The notes under the pieces were generated by a model, which did no database searches, had not been told where the DNA came from, and was given only the letters and a program-made list of their open reading frames with translations. The position numbers and the translations under genes were made by a program. A stretch of DNA of 64,000 nucleotides from Strix aluco (lineage: Eukaryota > Chordata > Aves > Strigiformes > Strigidae), in the NCBI RefSeq assembly GCF_031877795.1, contig NC_133938.1, forward strand, positions 10,262,920 to 10,326,919. The letters are read 5' to 3'. Numbering within the stretch: the stretch's first letter is position 1; every line of letters begins with the position of its first letter. This document shows positions 24,429 through 37,508 of this stretch, piece after piece.

Positions 24429-24740
24429 ATCCTGACCTGTGGGTGAAGTGAGCCAGCAGCAGGCAGGGGATTTCCTAGGTGGAGTGGCCCTGTCTCACTT
24501 GTTTTATGAAGTTGGTTTGGCTACAGAAAGGATCTGGAGACATCCTGGGAGTATGGTAGTCAAGCCTGTCTGGCACTGATGCAGGACTTGGGCCATTTGA
24601 ACGTCAATAACTAATTGCCAGAGTGGAGCCCTGTACTCCAGTGTGACTTCCTCAGAACAAGCCGTTTTCCCATCCTGTAACTTCTGCTGCATGCTGTATT
24701 TTTGAAATCTGAAATAAAGTGACAGAAGGGGAGCTATGTA
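24429..24740 (+). other. ATPAF1: ATPAF1 3'UTR
   Basis: Short 3'UTR ending after the AATAAA at 24713-24718, about 290 bases past the stop codon. Confidence 0.7.
24713..24718 (+). promoter_or_regulatory. ATPAF1: ATPAF1 poly(A) signal
   Basis: Canonical AATAAA in the context CTGAAATAAAGTG. It is the first AATAAA after the stop. Confidence 0.75.
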
Positions 24741-27700
24741 ATGGACTGTATTGACATCAGGAGAGAGATAACAACCAGCGTTTCTTCTCAGTAAATGCAT
24801 TTTAAATGCCCTCCACCATTATAATTGCATGGTCCGGTGCTTTTTAATCTGTGTGGAATTTATACAGACTTGTCCATCAAGAAAAAAGAATAGGACCAAT
24901 GGTCTAAAACAGACTCTTCTTTGTTACGTTGTGTGTGAGGTTCCTTACACAGATGTACACTGTGACCTGTGTTTTTCTCAGAATTAAAAAATAGAGTGAC
25001 TAGATTTGTTCTGGGAATTTTGTGCTGCTTAATTGATATATTAATTTTATCCCATTGCTGTGTTTTTGTCTTAGAGATGTTTTTCTTGAGGAGTAGGATA
25101 TTCTGAGCATGGTTTTATTTTTGTATATTTTTAATAGTGTAGAGGAATTATTGCCTGCTTCATAGAATTAATTTTTCTCAGACTGGCATCTAGTCAGCCA
25201 GCTCTACAAATGGTATTTGAAGGGACAGAAAATAGCTCTTGTTCCTGTTTCAGGAAAGGCACTATTCATAATAAAAGCAAGATGGTCTGGCATAGTAACA
25301 GAGCACGAGCCACCAACTGGCTTCTCAATTGCTAAGTGACAATTCATGAAAAAAATGTGTTGGTATGAATATGCATAGCTGCTTTAATATGGCAGTGGTG
25401 GTAGGAATCTGGCTTTTAAGGACTACAGCTGGTTTTGCTTTTTAAACCTGCCTTCAACAAAAGAATCCCAGAGCATTCAGGCTTTGAGCTTTTCTTGTTT
25501 TCATTCCCAGCAGAGACAGCCAGTGTGTCTGTGGACAAGGGCACGCTGCAGCAGCACGACGTGCAGCCTGCGCGTGGGCTGCCAGCACACACCACTGCAC
25601 AGGCAGACTAGTAAACAGAGGACAGCCCGGAGCTTCCCAGGAGCAACACTAAATGCTTTCCCATGTCCACATCAAATCCTTGGCACTAACTTGCCCTTAG
25701 AACTAATTGTCTGTTGAGTCCAGGCCACATCGTGTCTTCCCATCAGCCTGCTGGAGCTGGCAAGCATTCCCTCCTTTGCCAAAGAAACGGAGGCAAGAAG
25801 GATATGCAACTTGTCTCGCTGTCAGAGGAAGACAGATTTTTTTGTGTAGGGCTGGTAACAGATTATCTGTGCTACCCTTAACCATGACATGATACGGAAG
25901 GTTTGATTAGTTATAAAGGGCTCTTAATCTGTTTGCTAGTGTAATTGTAGGACCGTGTTGCTCTAATACTGTCACTCCATACTTTGTCAGCCCATTCTTT
26001 GGACGTGAACAGTGTTCAGCTAAGCACTGACAGTAGATGGTAAGGTTTTATTGTTGGGGTCTATTTTAGCAGTGACTCGCATATGTTGGGTGTGAACTCT
26101 TGTGCATTCAGGGAATTATGTTTTTAGGAGTGGCACATCTCCTGGGCTTTGCTGCAAGAAGATGGTCTTTCTCCCTGGTAATGTCTTTTTTCTTTCTGAT
26201 TGTGTTGGGTCTGTGAGCGTGTGCATAGCAGGGGAATAATCAGAGGAGGTGAGGATAGGGCTGTTAACAATCTGAACAGCAAAGCACCTTTATTAAAGAG
26301 CCTTTCTACTTCTATAGCATTCATGCTCCATTTATCATTTTCCCTTAGCTGAAATAAGGGCAGTTTTGATTCATTATTCACTTCCTGCTTTGAAGATGTC
26401 AAAGTTGCTGTATTCATTTTTAATATAGCTGTAATATAACATCCCTGGATGAGTAATGGGCAACAGGAGTGAAATTCAAGGCTTCCAGATCTACACCTGA
26501 GCCTCTTTCTGAGCTTAAAAGACCAAAGTCTTCAGTGAAGGCTGTAGCAATCACTACCTGTAATTTTGGGTGGTTTTTTTTTCAACCCATCATGTGCTTA
26601 ATCCCAACCTAAGAACTTCTCCAAGGGTTTCAGGCTGACAGAAATGGCAAAGTCAAGAAAAGGAAACATTTCTTGCATTGTATGCATTGGAATGGTTTTT
26701 AAGTAAGACCCAAACTGAAAAGGTCACGATCATACCACCTGCAGCTGTTTTGCAAGAGACTGCATTTTCTGGCCCTGGCAGAGGTGGAATTGACTGATGG
26801 AGGGAGCAAGGGCTTTTTTCTGCAGGTGTATTCATTGAAGCGCATGCCATAACATGTTAGTTCTTGTGTCAGGGTGAGACCACATGGCACAGAAATGACT
26901 GACTTGGTGTCAATGATCTGGCACTGTATTGCATCTCCCTGAGAAGAACAGGAGCAAAGAGGTGGCTAGACTTGTACGTGCGTGTGTGTGCAAGGGCGGG
27001 GAGAGGGCTGAGGGTTTGCAAAACTGGAAGTTGCACACCCTCCTGGGAGGTATTCCCAGATCTGCTGCTGGGGATGGGATTTACTGTGGCCCCAGAAAAG
27101 TTTTCTGCAGGAAGCCAGTCTGATGGACTGTGCCACTGAAATGCTGTTGTGAGCAGGGAAGCTTCAGAGAGTATTTCCTACTGTATTCCTGTAGGATCTG
27201 TATACAGATTACAATCCGTATTTCTACAGATTATAACATCATGTAGGAATACAGATTATAAGAGCAGATGGCCTGGTAGTCTGAGATGCTGCATCATCAA
27301 ACCAGAGCATTTTAGTCATGGGAAACAGAGTTGTTTCAACATTCAGTGGCCCAGTTGTAGGGTGCAAGTTTGACACAGTGTGAATAAGCTCCCTACTTTG
27401 TAAATGGAAAAGTGGAAAGTTTTGGTACTTTTGGAAATATATACGCTAATGTGTGTGCTTGTGCTACAGTTAGAACTTGGAACTGCACACTCGGATCTGT
27501 GCTGACTGCTGCTGTGGTGGTGATGAAGCTGAAACTGGGACAAGGACCCATAATAAAAAAGTCCAAGAGAAACTCTAGGCCTGATCCTCTGTCCCAGTAA
27601 GGGGGAGCCACTCAGCTGAAGAATTGGCCCTGCAAACTGTCCTCGCTGCAGGAACAGGCCAGCAATGTTTCGTGGCTGTGTGGCTTCTCCAGTGCCCGGG

Positions 27701-28119
27701 ATGCACCTGTGCATGAACCGCGCTGCCGGCCGCCTGGTGTGGCCTGGGTGGGAGCTGGCCATGGGGATGGGCACCTACAAGCCGCAGCATGGACACAGAC
27801 CCCCAGGTCTATCCGCGGGTTTGTGCAAATTGGCAGCTGCACCGGTTTTAAGCCACTAAAAACTTGCACAGGGTTTGTTAGATTTGATGCACTTAGGATC
27901 TGTGTTGAGCCTAAGGGCTGGTGAAAATAACACGTTAGTCTTGGCGTGGGGAGAGAAGGTAACTGAGGTTCTGTGCCGTGCAGCCACTAGAGGGGAGCTT
28001 TGTCTCCTTATTCTGAGCTACCGGCACACATGGGGCTTGCATGAGCCTGTCTGCTCAGCTTTGAGAGCTTGGGTGAGATCTGTGCTAAAAACCATTTAGA
28101 TGCCCAGGCTGCTTCTATA

Positions 28120-28305
28120 TGGTCGATAAGGCTGCGCTGAGTTAGACCAACAGTTCCCCTAGCCCGGCGTCCTAGATCCTAGATGAACTGCCTCAGGGAA
28201 GGGCAAACATCCTGCACTAGTTTTCCAGGTCACTTTGCTGATTTCCAGCTGTTTGTGGGCCAGGGTCTTCCTGAGCGTCTGTCTTTAATAGCCCTCAAGT
28301 GGGCA
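28120..28305. repeat. Ancient interspersed repeat relic (SINE-like), family uncertain
   Basis: The phrases AGTTAGACCAACAG, CTAGCCCGGCGTCCT, TGCCTCAGGGAAGGGC and CTTTAATAGCCCTC occur in the order I remember from an amniote-wide dispersed repeat (consensus phrase 'gtcagaccagtggtccatctagcccagtatcct'). The family name was not recalled with confidence. Confidence 0.45.
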
Positions 28306-31300
28306 CGTTCATGGGGGAGAAGCCCAGATCTCCTCATGGTCCTGTGTAGGCTTCAGCCCCTGCAGCAAGGACTTGACGGCTGAACCAGGGACTATAGGAG
28401 CCACCTCCTTCCCTCAGTGCTGTCTGCGGTCTGCCTCCAGCTGGAGGAGAGCCCAGGGCCAGGGATGTGGTGGCAGTTCCTGCTGGGGAGCAGTGGAGCA
28501 AGTTTTACAGCCAGAGGCTCTTTGTTATCAGCATCTCAAACCCCTGGCTTGCCCACCCACCCCTGTCGCCCCGGGGAGATGTACCCCCACGTCAGCAGGA
28601 AGCCCAGAGCCCATCCTGCTCCACGAGGAGACACCCTGGCTTGTGAAAGGCAGCTGTCGCAGCAATCAAGGAAGTGCAGATTGAAGGATGATGTTCTTAC
28701 CCTCACTTAAAATGCTGACTCCAGTGCTTTTTCATCTGTGCCTGTTTTTTTTCCCTGTGCCTTAGAAAATGGCAAGACTCCAGTGCCCTCTGATCCGCAG
28801 CTGAGGAAGTTCTCGCTCCCTGTCTTGGAGCTTGCGCAGGACTCGGAGTGGAGAGGGGGAACTGGCTGTTCCTGGCGCTGTATAGCCGAGGTAAACTTTT
28901 CTGGGCAAGTCCTTTGTCTCTCTGGGAATAACTGGAGCAACCCCATTGTTTCCTTTGCTGTGTCTTGTGGTCTGCACAGGCACACAAAGCCTGCAAGCTC
29001 TGCCTGGGAACAAGAATCTCCCTGGCCGAAGGGGTGCGCACTGTGCAGGGCAGCGTGGGGCCAGGGAGAGCCCAGCCCGGTGCCACAGCTGGGGGGGGGC
29101 TTGCAGGAGGCTCACTGCACCCACGCCCCAGGCACGGCTGTGTCCTCCCAAGCCATGTGAAGCTGCATCACTGCGTTGGGCCTCTTTCCATGACTGCCCG
29201 TGAGGTCCGGTGGAGCCGTCCAGCGCTCCAGGCTTGCTTCCTTCCCTGCTTCCTTCCTGATGATAAATTCAGCAATGCACCTGCCTTCGGGAGCAGGGCC
29301 AACCCCCCCCCCCCTCCTTCCTTCCTCCAGGGTAGACAGATGCCCTCTTCACAATAACACATCCCTCCTGCCCCCAGCCTGCCCCAAGCCTGCCCCTCGG
29401 ACCTTTTCCTCTCTCCCAAGTGACTCCTGTTCTCCCTCCCTGCAGCTGGGTCCTTGGGCGGCTCTGGGACCGCAGGCTTTCTGCTCTGCGAGGTTTCCAA
29501 AACCTCATGCAAGGGGTTTAACTCCCTGACCAGGACGTGCTGCTCACCCCTGTGGACTTGTGGGGCAGGAGCTGATGCAACTTTGGCCCTTGTGCTGTTT
29601 TCCTGGCCCCTCTCCTTTGGCTCCAGAGTGCTGAGGGTGGGAGGACCCCATCTTGCCTCTTAAGTGTTTTGGCTGCATCTCGCCTGGATGTAAATCCTGG
29701 CTGTGAGTTTCCTCCAGGATCTTTGCTAAATGGCCAAGCCCCCTCAATTTTGGGTTTGTGCCCATTTTTTGCTGGGTTTCAGTTGAAAGATTCCTCCTGG
29801 CTTGGCATTAGCAGTCCGGAGTTACATCTGCTCCGCAGCCCTCTGCCTCCTGCTCATGAGGTCAGAGGACATTTTGTGGTTTCCCACATCCCTTGGGGAG
29901 GAGGGTGGACACTGGTGCCCGCCAGCACCCTGGGGTGGAGGGCAGCAGCATTGCTCTGCCCTTGCTGGGACTTGAGGTGGCTGTGATGTGCAAACAGGGA
30001 GCATCCAGTGTTGGGGTTGCTCCCCCAGGTGCTTAAAAAAGACTTTGTGGAGCTGCTGTTGCTGCCTGAACCTGCTGGAGCCAGTCTCAGGGCTGGTTTG
30101 CCAGCAGCCAGGAAGTCTGCTGGGCTACTTGAGCCAGATCATGATTTTAGGGGTGTTACTTTGACCTGAGACTATCTGCAATGACCAGGAGAGATTTGCT
30201 CACAAGCTGTGCAAGGCTGATGTGGAAAAGGCTCAGCCTGCAGGTCCTGGGGTGGATGTACGCACAGAGCCGAGCTTTTGGGGTTACAGCTGTGGTACTG
30301 AATGAGCTGAACATTGTGCCTCAGGGGCAAGCCCTGGCACCACCTGTAGCTGAGGAAGGAGTCCAGATCCTGCAGAGATGTGTCCTACTGGATGCACGGT
30401 CTGTGTAGGGTCGGAAGGTAAATCCACGGCCGCAGCAGCAGGGGAAGCCAGGCAGGGTTCAGGGATGCAAACCCTCATCCTAAACCCTCCTGCTTCATAC
30501 AAACGTACCCAGGGGCCGGATCTTCCCGCCGTCTCAGGTTGCTGGGTTTGTGGTTTCCTTTCTCACACTCCTGCTGCTCCTTACCGCTGCCTCGCCCTGC
30601 GCCCTAGTCCCCAGCTCGCCCCATCACCTGCAAATGCTTGGCTGAACTTGAGTTTAACACACATTAAAGCCTAGAAACGTCTCCCTCGCTAGAACTGTCC
30701 TGGTGCCAAACAATTTGCAGACGTTTCCAACAACGCTAGCATCTCATCTTGCCGCGGCTGAGCTGGGCTGCTCCCCTGGGAAAGACATGCCACCGTGTCC
30801 GGAAGGGGACTGTGAATGCCGGGGCCACGCTGCAGCCTCCCACCCCACTGCAACGCCTGTAAGCATCACACGTGGGGTACACCAGTGGTTTTATATCCCT
30901 ACCCAGGAGTCTGATCCCAAAGCAGAGTCCCGACCCATGCTGAGCCATCCCACGCTGGCTGGCTGCTCCTCTGGGCGCTGAGCGTGCTGGCACAGGCTTG
31001 CTTTCGCCGAGCGGTATTTAAATACCACAACGTGCTTCGGAACTCACCCCACCTCTGAGACCGACAGTAAGTCTGCTCTGTGCAGCAAAAGTTTTTCTGG
31101 TTTCTTCTTTCCCGTCTCTTTGGCTTCTCTGTTTTGGATGGCCTCCAGCTTGGCCTGGCACTGAAACCTCCGGCTGATTTTTGTGTGCGTGCAGAGGGGG
31201 AAGGATGAAGGGAGAGGGACTGTGCAAAAGAAGGCGGGGGGGGAAGTACTGCAGGATTTCATCTCCTTTTCCCCAGCGCGTTGCTGTCCCGTGAAAGCCT

Positions 31301-34300
31301 GGAGTCGGTCAGCGGCGTGGGACTGCACACCAAAAAGGACCTCAACCTCCAGGAATGGTGCGTGGGTGTGGGCGTGGGTGCCTGCCCGTGAGTATGGGTG
31401 CCTGCCGCGGCGCTGGCGGGGGCTCGCAGGCTGGCTTCCCCGCGGGTTTTACAGGGACAGCTGGAGCTGCCGGCAGGGTCAGGATGTGACATCACCAGCC
31501 AGAGAAAAACCCTCAGCCCTGGGTTTCTCTAACGAAACCCCAGTGAGCGCCAGAGCGCAGCAGCTCTCTCTGCCGCTGCGATCCCCCAACTGTCGACAGT
31601 CCCAACGGGGAGCCTCACTTGGGCTTTTTTCTTCTTAATTTTTTTTCTTTTTTTTTTCCTCAATAAGAGCAGAAAGTGCTGTGGAGGGATTTGGGGCTGG
31701 AAGCTGGGAGTGCAGGGAAATGAGGTGAGTCCTGGGAGTAGGAAAAAGCCAGTGCTGCACCTCTGAGGATGCTCCTGGGGTGCTTTTCAGCATGGGTTGG
31801 GCAAGACCTAGCTGGGGTTAGCCTGGGAAGGAGCAATCCTTCACTCAGCCGGGGCACGGACGCCTGCAGAAGGCTCTTCCCCTTCCTCCAGCATGTCTCA
31901 GCTCAGCTGCCAGGGTGCAAATACCAAGGGAGCCTGTTCTGGGCATGTGTGAGGGTCTGGGAGCCGGTGGCAGCAGGGCAGGGGTTACTGCAGGTGGCCT
32001 GCGGTGCGCAGGGGAAGGGAAGGGCGGACCCGTAGGGAAAGGCAGCACACGGTGTGGGCAGACACCCGTTTCCCGGGTGGGACAGTCCCGGCAGCGGCTT
32101 TGCCGGTGTCAGAGGGAGGGCAGAAAGTTGTAGGTGGGGAATTGAGTGAGAGTGAGCGGTGGAGATGGGTTTTCAGCAGCTGGTTTATTTTCTCTCGTCT
32201 TCTTCCCTAAACTCAGAGGCCTGGAGCTCCCGGTGTTCGGGATTACGGCTCTGATGGCAGAGTAATCACCCTTGGGACTGAACCAGAGCGGTCAGGCATA
32301 GCAGAGGCCGTTGGACACCTCTCTGAAGGGCTCCCAGCAAGTCACTGGTGGCAGCAGCGAGATCCCAGCTCCCAGGAATGAGGTACTGCCAAAGAGCCCC
32401 CAGCCCCATCAGGGATCACCCCCAAAATGAACTGGACATGCTGCCTCTAGCCTGGAGAGATGGGGCTTTTCTTTTCTGCTTGGAGGCATCTTGGGTGCTC
32501 AGGAAAAACTTTTACAGTGCCTTTGGCCAGCCTGTGCTCCCCAGGGAGCTGCTGCTTTGCTGGTGGTGTGGCAGGGAGACAGGGCAAGGAGTGAGAGAGA
32601 GCAGAGGGCCAGCTGGGGAGCAAGCCAAGGTGCATGTGGTCCAGTTCCTGGAAGCCATGCTGGGTCCGTTTTGTACGAGCTGGGGATTTCCGAGCACCGG
32701 GGGAAGCACCAGCATGGCTTCCCGTTGGCAGCTGCCCTCAGCCAGGGCACAGGGGGGTGAGTCCTGCTGCTGCTCCAGAGGTGGCTGCTCCAGAGACAGG
32801 TGCTCGGGGCTGCCTCAGAGGATGCTCACACCTCTCATGGGTCTCCGCGGCACCAGGAGGGTTTTGCACAAGGAGGGTTTGGCAGCAGGGAGATGCTGCT
32901 GAGAGCTCCGGGCTTCTCTGCAGCTCCCCCAGCCCGCCTGCGTGCTGGGCCTTGATCCCCCTCCCAGCTTCTTGGCTCATTTCCTGGAATTTTCCATCAT
33001 TTGGGTTATATTTGGGATCGGCAGCCAATAACCCCGTTTCTCACGGACAGCCCAGCTGGGGCTTGGCTCCAGCAGGAAGCACAGAGGGAGCGGGGCCAGC
33101 ACCCCGAGACTGTGCTCACCAGTATCCTCCTTCTGCAGTCCCCCTTCCTTAGACGATTAAAACCAGACGTGGCTATCGCAAAGTCTGGAAAAGAGGGGAT
33201 ACATTTCCTTCGCAGGGAGCACTGTGCTCCCACAGCCCCTACCTGGACTGGGGCTGGGGTGGCTGCAGTTCAAGGGTTGCTCAGGAGAAGTACCCTTGTT
33301 CTTTGAGGCACAAGCCCACCAGGAAGAAGCCCTGCTTGCAAAGATGCTCTAGGACAAGTTGAAGACCAAACTTTGCAACAGGACTTCTCTGGGGCTTGAA
33401 GGGAAGCTCAGAGACAGGGCTGTCAAGTCAGCAGCCAGACAGTAATGCTTCCTAGAGCAGCAAAAAGCCAGCTGAGCCCTAAGGCCAGCTGGTTTCTGGT
33501 CAGACTGTCCATCTGGAAGCTGGCTGGCTGTTTCAGGGCTCTGGCAGATGGTGGCTGAGCTGATGCCTGCCCTGCTCCTCTGCCGGGGACAGGGCAGGAG
33601 GGGGATTTTACGCTGCCTGTGGTGGGGAGTTGGGAATCCCCTAAAGCAGGGAAGCAGAAGTAGACATCTGGGTGGCTGAAGGCAAGATGCCCCAGGGAAG
33701 CCCAAGGGGGATGTGCAGAGCTGGTAGAATTTAACCTACAGTTTGCTCTATGGTGCCTGGAGATGCCTGGCACTCTCCCTCCACAGCCTCTTTTCCAAGC
33801 AGTAGGAGCCAGAGTCGCCTGTGGTGTTGGACCCCTCGTTGTGCTCCCAGCTGTTGCACCACTGGCGAGGGTTGGAGTGTGCTGCTAAAGCACTTGCCTG
33901 CAGTTTCCAGTCAGATACTTGTGAGAGTGTGTAACTGTCCTGGGCTGGATCCAGAGAGGATGCGCTTGACACCGGAGCTGCGGGAGGTGCCGGTGTTGGA
34001 GCCTTCCTCTCTCCTTTCCCTCCACAATCATTAATGCTTCCCAGGGGCACCTCCAAAGCATTTTCTCCCAAAGCCTTTGCTTTTGCAGCCCTTAATATAA
34101 AGGCAGCCCGGGGAGGGAGAGGAGTTTTGAAACTGGGGAAACTGAGGCAGGGAGCGTGGGACCATCCCTGGTGTCATCACCCTGGAGACCAGTGGTGTGT
34201 CTGACAAATCCTTCCTGCTGGGTTTCTGACTAAAGCTTTTTTGGAGAAAAAAACTGGAGGTTTTCTTTGGTGACCTTGCCTCGAGCTTGCAGGACTGGGG

Positions 34301-37300
34301 GGAGGAAGCCCCCCTCCCACCGCTCTGCCTGCTTTCCCCTTTTGTTTTGCCAGTTTCTAAACAGACCTTTCAGAATTGTTTCTAATTTACAACAAAGCAT
34401 TCGCCTTGCTGTGTTCCTCTGTGGTTTTCAAATGATAAAAAAAGGAAAAAAAAAAGCTTAAGTAAAAAACCAAAACAACCCTCAAGTCTGAAATTAGCAG
34501 CTTAGTTTGACCCTGAACTTACATCCACCCGATCCAGTTCATTTCCTTTCATCTCAGGACCTGCCAGCAATCTAGGAAATCAGTTTTTCATGTGTCTGCC
34601 TGCTACACGCCCAGCAGCAGCTCTGCCTTGCCCTTGCAGAGCTTAACCCTGCGTTCATTTGGTTCTTGCTAAACCCAACTGAGTTCTGCTTCTGCTGTCG
34701 CTGGTAAAAATAGGGGCAGGACTGAAGCCAGCAATCTTCACAGCCGTGGACGGGGTTTTGTGGCTGCTCACATGGGTTTGTAGCCAGTCCTCTGCAAAGA
34801 TGAGGCTATTTCGGGAGCGTGAATGGGGGTGAGCACCAGGCATGCCATGGCGTGGGTGTCCCGTAGGAAGCAGCAGCCTCTTTCCATCCAGCAGCTTTGT
34901 TCATCCTCCTTCAGCTGGCCTTGGCAGAGACACGGGGTGACAGTGGAAAAGGTGTCTGGCTCCGTGGCTGCCTGCTTCGCTCCCTGTCCACTCCTGCGAG
35001 TGGGACAAGGTTTGATTTGGGTGTTTGCAGATGCTTCAGAAAGGGATGTGTGAGCCCCTGGGGTGCCTGCACCACCCCATGATGGGAACTGTGGTGTGGT
35101 GAAGTGGGGTTGCAGCCTTTGCCAAGGCTCCTCTCAGGGAAGCTTTGATTTTGTACATGGGAACTGAAGGCAGAGCGCTGCAGGCTGCCGCCACAGTGCC
35201 GGTCCAGGCCCCGCCAGCACGGGCTGGCAGCGGGATGTGTACGGTCATGTCGTAGGAAGCTGCTGTCTAAGCTTGTTGAATGGCAGCTCACCCTTCAGAT
35301 TTCCCAAAACAGGCAGTGCGAGCTGCAGTTTGGACTTGGGCGGGTCTCCTGTCCCTCCCCAAGCCCCAGTAGACCATGGCCTAATTTCCAGGAATGCGAC
35401 AGCTCTGAACATCAGGCTCAGCTGAACTCCACACCACTGCCGAACCTTGGAAGGTCTCCCATTTTCCGTCTCTTTATGTGGATCTGTCCCAAGTACTTGG
35501 CCGGTGATGGAAGAGCACCGGCCGAGTCGGATGCATAAAGGTGGACACCAGGAAAATCTGGCCTTGCATTTGTTGCTGATGCCCTTTTCCACCAGTTAGA
35601 CTCAGGATGTGTCTGAGTCCATTCCCAAAGGACTTTGTTTCTCTTCCCAGAAAGCGGGGGTGAGTGCTGGGTGTCTGCCCAAGGGGAAACTGAGGCATTG
35701 GTGACTTTGCAGAGCCTGTTTGCTCCGAGCGGGTACATCCCATCTGAGCGCCCCAGCTGCAAGGGCCAGAGCTGGTATTTCAAGCCCTGGTCCTGGCCTC
35801 TGTGCAGCTCCCTCCCTACGCTCACATCCTTCCCTGCACATTGATCTCTCTGGGCAATGAAAGCTTTGGAGCGAGGTAGAGAACAAATCTGTTCTTTGGC
35901 TTGGTGCCTCTCTCTGCTTTTTCGGATCATAAATCCCAGGATGTGTTTTTGGCTTTGTGTTAAATTTAATTTCTGGAGAACATTTTTCTCCAGTAAAGAT
36001 TGACACGGCCTTTAAATGACTTGGTAATTTGGTAGTGATGCTGGCGAGGATCCTGAAAGCAAAACAACTTGCGTGACTCCAGCGTGCACTGCTGCCTGGG
36101 GAGCAGAGAGGCTGCGGTGCTATGCTGGCATCCCGCAGGCTCGGGGCACGGGTCTGCTCCGAGCACTTGGGCGGTGACAGGTTTTGCTCCCCTGTTCCCG
36201 GGAATATCTAACAAATGCATGGTAGGAAAACACCTGGCAGATGTTTAGCAGGTTTGTTGCTCTCTGTTTTTTTAAACTGGTGTTTTACTTGGTTGGTAGT
36301 GAAGCACATTCCCACCTGCCTGATGAGTGAGAGCAGTTAGCAGGGTAACAGAGATCCAGTTGTGGATGATGCAGAGATGCAGTTGTGGGATGAATTATGG
36401 GTCTGGCTTCAGGAGATCAGATGCAGAGTTTATTTCCCAGTTAGTGGCTTAATATTTGCAGAGGACTTGAAGTGTGAGACACAGGAACAAGGGACCTCCC
36501 CCCCATATTCATGAAGAAATGATTTAACTGCTGATGGCCCCTGCAAGTGATAGTTTTGATGGGATATCATCTGCCAGGGTGGCTTCTCATCACCCCGGAA
36601 CAACCCTGTCTCTGCATGGAAGAGCCTACAAACAGCAATAGCCCCTGGAGCAGAGCAGATGGAGCTGAGGCCAGCAGAAATGGTGACAAGGAGAAATGTC
36701 TGTTGTCACGACTTGCCTTCTGAAATCCCAGGGAAACCTCCTGCGTTAGATCCCAGTCCCTGTCTGTACTGATATTAACCCAGAGGGACTGTGTAACCTG
36801 GTGGGATCGGTCTGGTGTAACATGGGGATAACAGAGTTGTTCATCCTCCGTCTACCCGGCAAAGAGACCGACGACACAGGCTTGGCATGGTGCTGTGCGA
36901 TGCCCATCCAGCCCTGCGGGGTGATGATCACTGGGCTTTATTTGGGTGCTGGGCCAAGGGGCTGCTCAGCTTTGTCGGGGGTTGTGGACTGGCTGGGGAT
37001 GGGGATGAGGGAGCTGCAGGATGGATTAGTGGGTGCTGCATCATCCCTGTCCTGGGAAGCTGCCAAGTGTCAGATGGGGAAATTCTGACTGCTCATTAGG
37101 GGCACGATTGGGGTTTTTTGCTTATTTTAATGGCCTTTATGTTTCAGCCAAAGTCCTCTCCCACTGGCTGGTGACAGGAGAGTGAGAGAGGAAAAACAAT
37201 CCACATATGATGGTATGGACAGCAGCAAGGCGTGGACAGCCTGGTTGGTGGGTCCTGGCTTGGTGGCAGAGCCAGTTAGTGACAAGTGCTTTGAGGGGAG

Positions 37301-37327
37301 GCAAAAGCACCAGAGGTGCTGCTGGCC

Positions 37328-37350
37328 CCCTCCCTCCCTCCCTCCCTCCC
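37328..37350. repeat. (CCTC)n microsatellite
   Basis: Uninterrupted CCTC tetranucleotide repeats. Confidence 0.85.
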
Positions 37351-37483
37351 ATGCTGGCTGCAGGGCCAGGCACTGCCCAGCACCAGGGCACCCACCTCCA
37401 TATGGGCAGACCCTGCTGGATGCCTCATCCCAAAGGGTATCCCAACACTTCCTATGTTATTATATTAGGATCCTCACTGCAGT

Positions 37484-37508
37484 GGTTATATATAAATATA
37501 TATATATG
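37484..37508. repeat. TA-rich microsatellite
   Basis: TATA/TATATA-type alternation following a (TTAT) stretch. Confidence 0.6.

Noticed and set aside
27300-33800. Dense overlapping open frames of 60-184 codons on both strands (for example 32348-32902 and 31183-31638).
   Set aside because: They occur on both strands in a GC-rich block, where stop codons are rare. They show no family motif, no compatible splice structure and typical random composition.
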